DNA of 54,730 bases, taken from NCBI RefSeq assembly GCF_028291745.1, contig NZ_JAQGNQ010000022.1, positions 1 through 54,730 on the forward strand. The letters run 5' to 3'. Both the position numbers and the translations under genes were made by a program. Below, one piece after another: positions 50,862-54,730 of the stretch (the first letter of the stretch is position 1; each line of letters begins with the position of its first letter). The notes below the pieces were generated by a model that searched no databases, had not been told where the DNA came from, and saw only the letters and a list, made by a program, of their open reading frames with translations. This stretch comes from Ramlibacter sp. (GTDB taxonomy: Bacteria; Pseudomonadota; Gammaproteobacteria; Burkholderiales; Burkholderiaceae_C).

Positions 50862-51677
50862 ATGACCGCCCTTGCAGTTTCAGAGTGGCACGAGCCCGAC
50901 CTCCACGCCGCTGCCCCGCCGCAGCGCTTGCGGCCGCTCGTGGCGCCCGGCGAAATCCCCGCCGGCGTGTGGCGCGGCGGCGAACTCGGCTCGCAGATCA
51001 GCGACACGGTGGCCACCGGCTGGGCCGAGCTCGATGCGCAACTCCCCGGTGCGGGCTGGCCCTGCCGTTCGATCACCGAGGTGCTTGCGCCGCAGCCCGC
51101 CGTGCTCGAGTGGCGCCTGCTCGGAGGTGCGATCCGACAAGTCGTCGCAGGCGGCGGCCAGGTGGTGCTGGTGGGACCGCCCAAGCCCCCTCACCTGCCC
51201 GGCTTGCTGCATGCCGGGGCCGATGCGCGGCAACTCGTCTGGGTCCGGGCCGAGACGCCGGCCGAGCGCCTGTGGGTGACGGAGCAGATGATCAAGTCCG
51301 ATGCCGCGGGGGCGATCGTCGCCTGGCTGCCGCAGGCGCGGCAGGAACAGATCCGTCGCCTGCAGGTCTGCGCGCTGGCCTGCCGCGCGCCCGTGTTCCT
51401 GTGCCGGCCCGAAGCCGCGCAGCACGAATCCTCGGCGGCGCCGCTGCGCGTGCACGCCAGCTATACGGTGGATTGGGAGCTGTGCGTCAAGATTTTCAAG
51501 CGCAGGGGTCCGTCGCTGCCTACGCCCTTGCGGCTGCCGTCCATTCCGGGCGGCCTGGCGCGCGTCCTCACCCCGCGCCTGCTCAAACCCAGCCTTCTCT
51601 GGAGGCGCACGGAGACTCGTGATGCTGTGGGCAGTCCTGCTCCCCGACGGCCATCCCGCCAGCTCGCCGTCCACTGA
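50862..51677 (+). CDS. imuA: Translesion synthesis-associated protein ImuA
   Basis: 271 residues with RecA/SulA-like core. Seen: PAGVWRGGELG, TGWAELDAQLPGAGWPCRSITEVL, GGQVVLVGPPKPPHLPGL and a LRVHASYTVDWELCVKIFKRRGP-type segment near 200. It has no obvious catalytic walker site beyond the remnant. It helps ImuB and the error-prone polymerase at DNA lesions. The C-terminus overlaps imuB by 56 bases in another frame; the extra Arg/Pro-rich tail after KPSLLWRR is probably the product of that overlap. Confidence 0.9.
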   Translation: MTALAVSEWHEPDLHAAAPPQRLRPLVAPGEIPAGVWRGGELGSQISDTVATGWAELDAQLPGAGWPCRSITEVLAPQPAVLEWRLLGGAIRQVVAGGGQVVLVGPPKPPHLPGLLHAGADARQLVWVRAETPAERLWVTEQMIKSDAAGAIVAWLPQARQEQIRRLQVCALACRAPVFLCRPEAAQHESSAAPLRVHASYTVDWELCVKIFKRRGPSLPTPLRLPSIPGGLARVLTPRLLKPSLLWRRTETRDAVGSPAPRRPSRQLAVH

Positions 51678-52938
51678 GGTCCTGCAGGGAACGGCGATCT
51701 GGGCGCTGCAATACACGCCCCGGGTCGCGGTCATCGAGGACTGCGCGGTGGCGCTGGAGCTGGCGGCCAGCGCGCGCCTGTTCGGAGGCAAGCGGCAACT
51801 GGTGGAACGCGTGCGCAACGAGGCGTGCGAGTTGGGACTGCGCGCACCGAGCTGGGCGCCCACCAGCCTGGCCGCGCTGGCACTGGCCCGCGCCGGCGTC
51901 ACCAACGGCTTCGGCAAACCCCTGGACCAGGTGCTCGACGCCTTGCCCTTCGAGACACTGACGCCCGCGAAGACCCACGAGGCGACGCTCTCGCGCCTGG
52001 GCTGCCGCACGCTGGCCGACGTGCGCGCCTTGCCGCGCGGCGGCCTCTCGCGGCGCTTCGATGCGCAATTGCTCGCGGCCCTGGACCAGGCCTACGGCTT
52101 GCGGCCGGAAAGCCACGCCTGGGTCGGCTTGCCGGACCGCTTCGCCCAGCGGCTCGAACTGATGTCGCGCGTCGAGGTGGCCCCCGCCTTGCTGTTCGGC
52201 GCCCGTCGCCTCTTGCTCCAACTGTGCGGCTGGCTGGCGGCGCGGCGCAGTGGCGTGACGGCCTTCACCTTGCGCTGGTGCCACGACGTGATGCGCTCGA
52301 AAACCGCGGGCGACGGCGGCGAACTCACGATCCGCACCGCCGAAGCCACGCGCAACATCGAGCACCTCGGCCGCCTGCTGGCCGAACACCTGGCCAAGGT
52401 GACGCTGCAGGCGCCCGTCGGCGACCTGCAACTGGTCGCCGACGACGTGCATTCGCTCGATGAAAAAAGTGCGTCCTGGTTGCCGGACCCGGCGCAATCC
52501 GGCGAATCGCTGGCGCTGGTGCTGGAGCGCGTGGCGGCCCGCCTGGGGCCCGAGCGCGTGCTGCGGCCGCTGCCCGCGGCCGACCACCGCATGGAGTGGA
52601 TGGTTCACTGGCTACCCAGCAACGTGCCGCAGCCGCGCGCGCTGCCGCCTTGCGGCGACCTGCCGCAGCCGGCGTTCATGTTGTCCGAGCCCTTGAAACT
52701 GGCGGTGCGCGAGGACCGCCCCCTGTACCAGGGCGCCCTGCTCCTGCTGTCCGGCCCGCATCGCGTGGAGGGCGGCTGGTGGCATCGGCGGCCCGATGCC
52801 AGTGGCGCGCAGCAGGCGCAGACCGTGGTGCGCGACTACTGGGTGGCCGTGAGCGAACACGCCGGCGTGCTGTGGATCTTCCAGACCCGCCTGGAAAAGG
52901 ACCGCACCGCGTGGTTCCTCCAGGGCGTGTTCGCCTGA
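51622..52938 (+). CDS. imuB: Y-family-like protein ImuB
   Basis: 438 residues, ATG 51622 with GGAG at 51611-51614. It has the fold of Y-family polymerases: QYTPRVAVIEDCAVALELAA as the degenerate palm, a thumb/HhH region (TLSRLGCRTLADVRALP) and a little-finger domain. The catalytic carboxylates expected in active polymerases are not visible in the palm, as in known ImuB proteins, which act as an adaptor between the sliding clamp and DnaE2. Starts inside imuA, indicating translational coupling, and ends 13 bases before dnaE2. Confidence 0.9.
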   Translation: MLWAVLLPDGHPASSPSTEVLQGTAIWALQYTPRVAVIEDCAVALELAASARLFGGKRQLVERVRNEACELGLRAPSWAPTSLAALALARAGVTNGFGKPLDQVLDALPFETLTPAKTHEATLSRLGCRTLADVRALPRGGLSRRFDAQLLAALDQAYGLRPESHAWVGLPDRFAQRLELMSRVEVAPALLFGARRLLLQLCGWLAARRSGVTAFTLRWCHDVMRSKTAGDGGELTIRTAEATRNIEHLGRLLAEHLAKVTLQAPVGDLQLVADDVHSLDEKSASWLPDPAQSGESLALVLERVAARLGPERVLRPLPAADHRMEWMVHWLPSNVPQPRALPPCGDLPQPAFMLSEPLKLAVREDRPLYQGALLLLSGPHRVEGGWWHRRPDASGAQQAQTVVRDYWVAVSEHAGVLWIFQTRLEKDRTAWFLQGVFA

Positions 52939-52951
52939 GAAGCTGAGAAGC

Positions 52952-54649
52952 ATGGCAGGCCCGCAATACGCCGAGCTCTGGTGTCTGTCCAACTTTTCCT
53001 TCCTGCGCGGCGCCAGCCGCCCGGAGGAACTGGTGGAGCGCGCCCAGGCGCTGGGCTATGCGGCGCTGGCGCTGACCGACGAATGCTCCATGGCCGGCAT
53101 CGTGCGTGCGCATGTGGCCGCCAAGGAGCACGGCCTCAAGCTGCTGGTAGGCGCGCAGTTCGAAGTGCAGGGCGAAAGCCCGTTCACGCTCGTCGTGCTG
53201 GCGCGCAACCTGCAGGGCTACGGCAATCTGTGCGAGTTCATCACCACCCTGCGCCGCGCCAGCGAAAAAGGCACTTATCGCCTGTCGTTCGAGCAACTGG
53301 AGCGCACCGCCTTCGAGGACTGCCTCGTCCTGATCGCAGCGCGGCGAGACAGCAGCGACGCGCAATTGGCGGCCTTGTGCCACTGGGCTGGCCGGGCATT
53401 TGCCGGGCGCTGCTGGCTGCTGGCCTTGCGCGAGCGGCTGCTGGGCGACGAAATGTGGCTGCACCGCCTGCGGCGCGCAGGCGCCGACGCGCAACTGCCG
53501 CTGGCCGCGGCCGGCGACGTGCACATGCATGTGCGCTCGCGCAAACCCTTGCAGGACGTGATGACGGCCACGCGCGTCGGCCGGCCGCTCACCGAATGCG
53601 GCCATGCGCTGCAAGCCAATGCCGAACGCCACCTGCGCACGCGCCTGCGCCTGGCGCAGCTGTATGCGCCGGACCTGCTGGCGCAGACGCTGCGCATCGC
53701 CGACCTGTGCGCGTTCTCGCTCGACGAATTGCGCTACCAGTACCCCGACGAGGTCGTGCCGGCAGGCGAAACCCCTACCAGCTATCTGCGCCGCATCACC
53801 TACGAGGGCGCCGGGCGACGCTGGCCGCAGGGGGTGCCGGCGAAGGTGCAGCTGCAGATCGAGCACGAGCTCGCGCTGATCGCGGAACTGCGCTACGACC
53901 ACTACTTCCTCACGGTCTACGACATCGTGCGCTTCGCGCGCTCGCAGCACATCCTCTGCCAGGGGCGCGGGTCGGCGGCCAACTCGGTCGTCTGCTATTG
54001 CCTGGGCGTGACCGAGGTCGACCCGGCGCGCATGAGCGTGCTGTTCGAGCGCTTCATCAGCCGCGAGCGCAACGAGCCGCCCGACATCGACATCGATTTC
54101 GAACACGAGCGGCGCGAGGAGGTGATGCAGTACCTCTATCGAAAATACGGGCGCGAGCGGGCCGCGCTCACGGCCACGGTCATCAGCTATCGCCCGCGCT
54201 CGGCGATCCGCGACGTCGGCAAGGCGCTGGGTTTCGACCTGGAGACGGTCGACCGGCTGGCCAAATCCCACCAGTGGTGGGACGGGCGCGAGGTGCGGGG
54301 CGAGGGCTTCGCCGAGGTCGGCCTGGATCCCGACGACCTGCAGGTGCAGCAGCTGATCGCGCTGACCGAGCAGATCCTGGGCTTTCCGCGTCACCTCTCG
54401 CAGCACGTGGGCGGCTTCGTGCTGACGCGCGGTCCGCTGCACCGCATGGTGCCGATCGAGAACGCCTCGATGCCCGATCGCACCGTGATCGAATGGGACA
54501 ACTCAGCGGACCAGCGAGGTAGTTTGTCCGTAAGAGGACTTGAACCTAACCCCGGACAGGCTGGAGCTTGTTCCTCAACGCATCAAGGACGCAGGGTTAT
54601 CCACGGCGGCGGTCGGCGCTTGCGACGAACCGACCGCCGCGGTGGGTAA
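52952..54649 (+). pseudogene. dnaE2: Error-prone DNA polymerase DnaE2 (ImuC), interrupted after about 517 residues
   Basis: The PHP domain opens with YAELWCLSNFSFLRGASRPE; the polymerase palm has PDIDIDFEHERREEV with the catalytic Asp residues, then RPRSAIRDVGKALG. Similarity ends in MPDRTVIEWDN near 54,500; DnaE2 normally continues VIEWDK-DDLDALGLLK. The remaining ~48 codons are unrelated (SADQRGSLSVRG onward), and the reading frame closes at 54649. A full DnaE2 is over 1,000 residues, so the fingers, clamp-binding and C-terminal parts are missing here. A chimeric or rearranged gene end, or an insertion, is likely. Confidence 0.85.
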
Positions 54650-54730
54650 CCCGTTTTTCGTGGCGCGATCGTCGAAAGCTCGTCCTTCACTGTACAAAAT
54701 AATGCCTATGCGGTACCGTTAAAAAATGTC
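54503..54730. other. Foreign-looking DNA after the dnaE2 break
   Basis: About 228 bases without DnaE2 coding similarity. It contains TGTCCG (54525-54530) and CGGACA (54553-54558) as an inverted pair, and a TGAACC start at 54541 that recalls some IS3-family ends. It is AT-richer towards 54680-54730. No transposase is visible in this window. Confidence 0.4.
54594..54652. terminator. Long hairpin after the dnaE2 break
   Basis: Arms 54594-54616 and 54630-54652 (23 bases each, two mismatches) around a 13-base loop. The arms read GGGTTATCCACGGCGGCGGT onward, and its complement. Five T follow at 54654-54658, so it could be a rightward intrinsic terminator; the stem is longer than usual. Confidence 0.45.

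Noticed and set aside
54540..54722. Rightward 60-codon open frame at the window end as a gene
   Set aside because: It spans the long hairpin, has no ribosome site and no recognisable similarity.

Overview
The window reads as a chromosomal segment of a high-GC betaproteobacterium of the order Burkholderiales (Comamonadaceae/Alcaligenaceae-like). The evidence is strong GC bias, six periplasmic Bug/TctC-type solute-binding proteins, many LysR regulators each next to a catabolic gene set, an imuA-imuB-dnaE2 mutagenesis cassette with a perfect LexA box, and a large FhaB/FhaC-type two-partner secretion locus. No rRNA, tRNA, CRISPR array or complete mobile element was seen. This call rests on gene content and is not a species identification.

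Bases 1-32,000 are accessory catabolic gene sets. (a) 1-1753: a partial LysR gene divergent from a VOC-fold protein and a GhrA-like 2-hydroxyacid dehydrogenase. (b) 1796-5998: an amidase, its divergent LysR gene, then a Bug protein and an RraA-like protein; the amidase and the rraA-bug unit have near-copies of one promoter-operator. (c) 6101-10626: LysR, amidase, PuuE-like deacetylase, Bug protein and a small AtzG/GatC-like protein. (d) 10809-15870: Bug protein, glutamate-cyclase-like DUF4392 protein, M24 pita-bread hydrolase and NadX-like dehydrogenase, with a divergent LysR gene. (e) 15923-20940: two Bug genes, a GntR/FCD regulator, two tandem DUF1028 genes and a RidA gene, with repeated TTGNATNCAA-type sites. 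(f) 20989-22363: a small MCGLCG protein and a CobW-family GTPase. (g) 22376-32021: a six-gene leftward operon (AMDase-GAF fusion, Bug, NDP-forming acyl-CoA synthetase, ThDP lyase, amidase, deacetylase) opposite a LysR gene. The common plan is uptake by a Bug protein, hydrolysis by an amidase, then carbon-carbon chemistry, under a dedicated regulator.

Bases 32,210-34,779 hold an MFS exporter and the co-chaperone pair cbpM-cbpA. Bases 34,879-50,619 are one leftward four-gene operon: an FhaC/HMW1B-like outer-membrane transporter, a 3,864-residue FhaB/HMW1A-like exoprotein, a GT41/HMW1C-like cytoplasmic glycosyltransferase and a NeuD-like acyltransferase. It looks like a glycosylated, and possibly acylated, adhesin system, and is the most noteworthy unit in the window.

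Bases 50,833-54,730 hold the SOS-controlled imuA-imuB-dnaE2 cassette. The dnaE2 homology stops abruptly near 54,500 inside a conserved motif and is followed by unrelated DNA with a long hairpin, which suggests an insertion or rearrangement whose other end lies outside the window.
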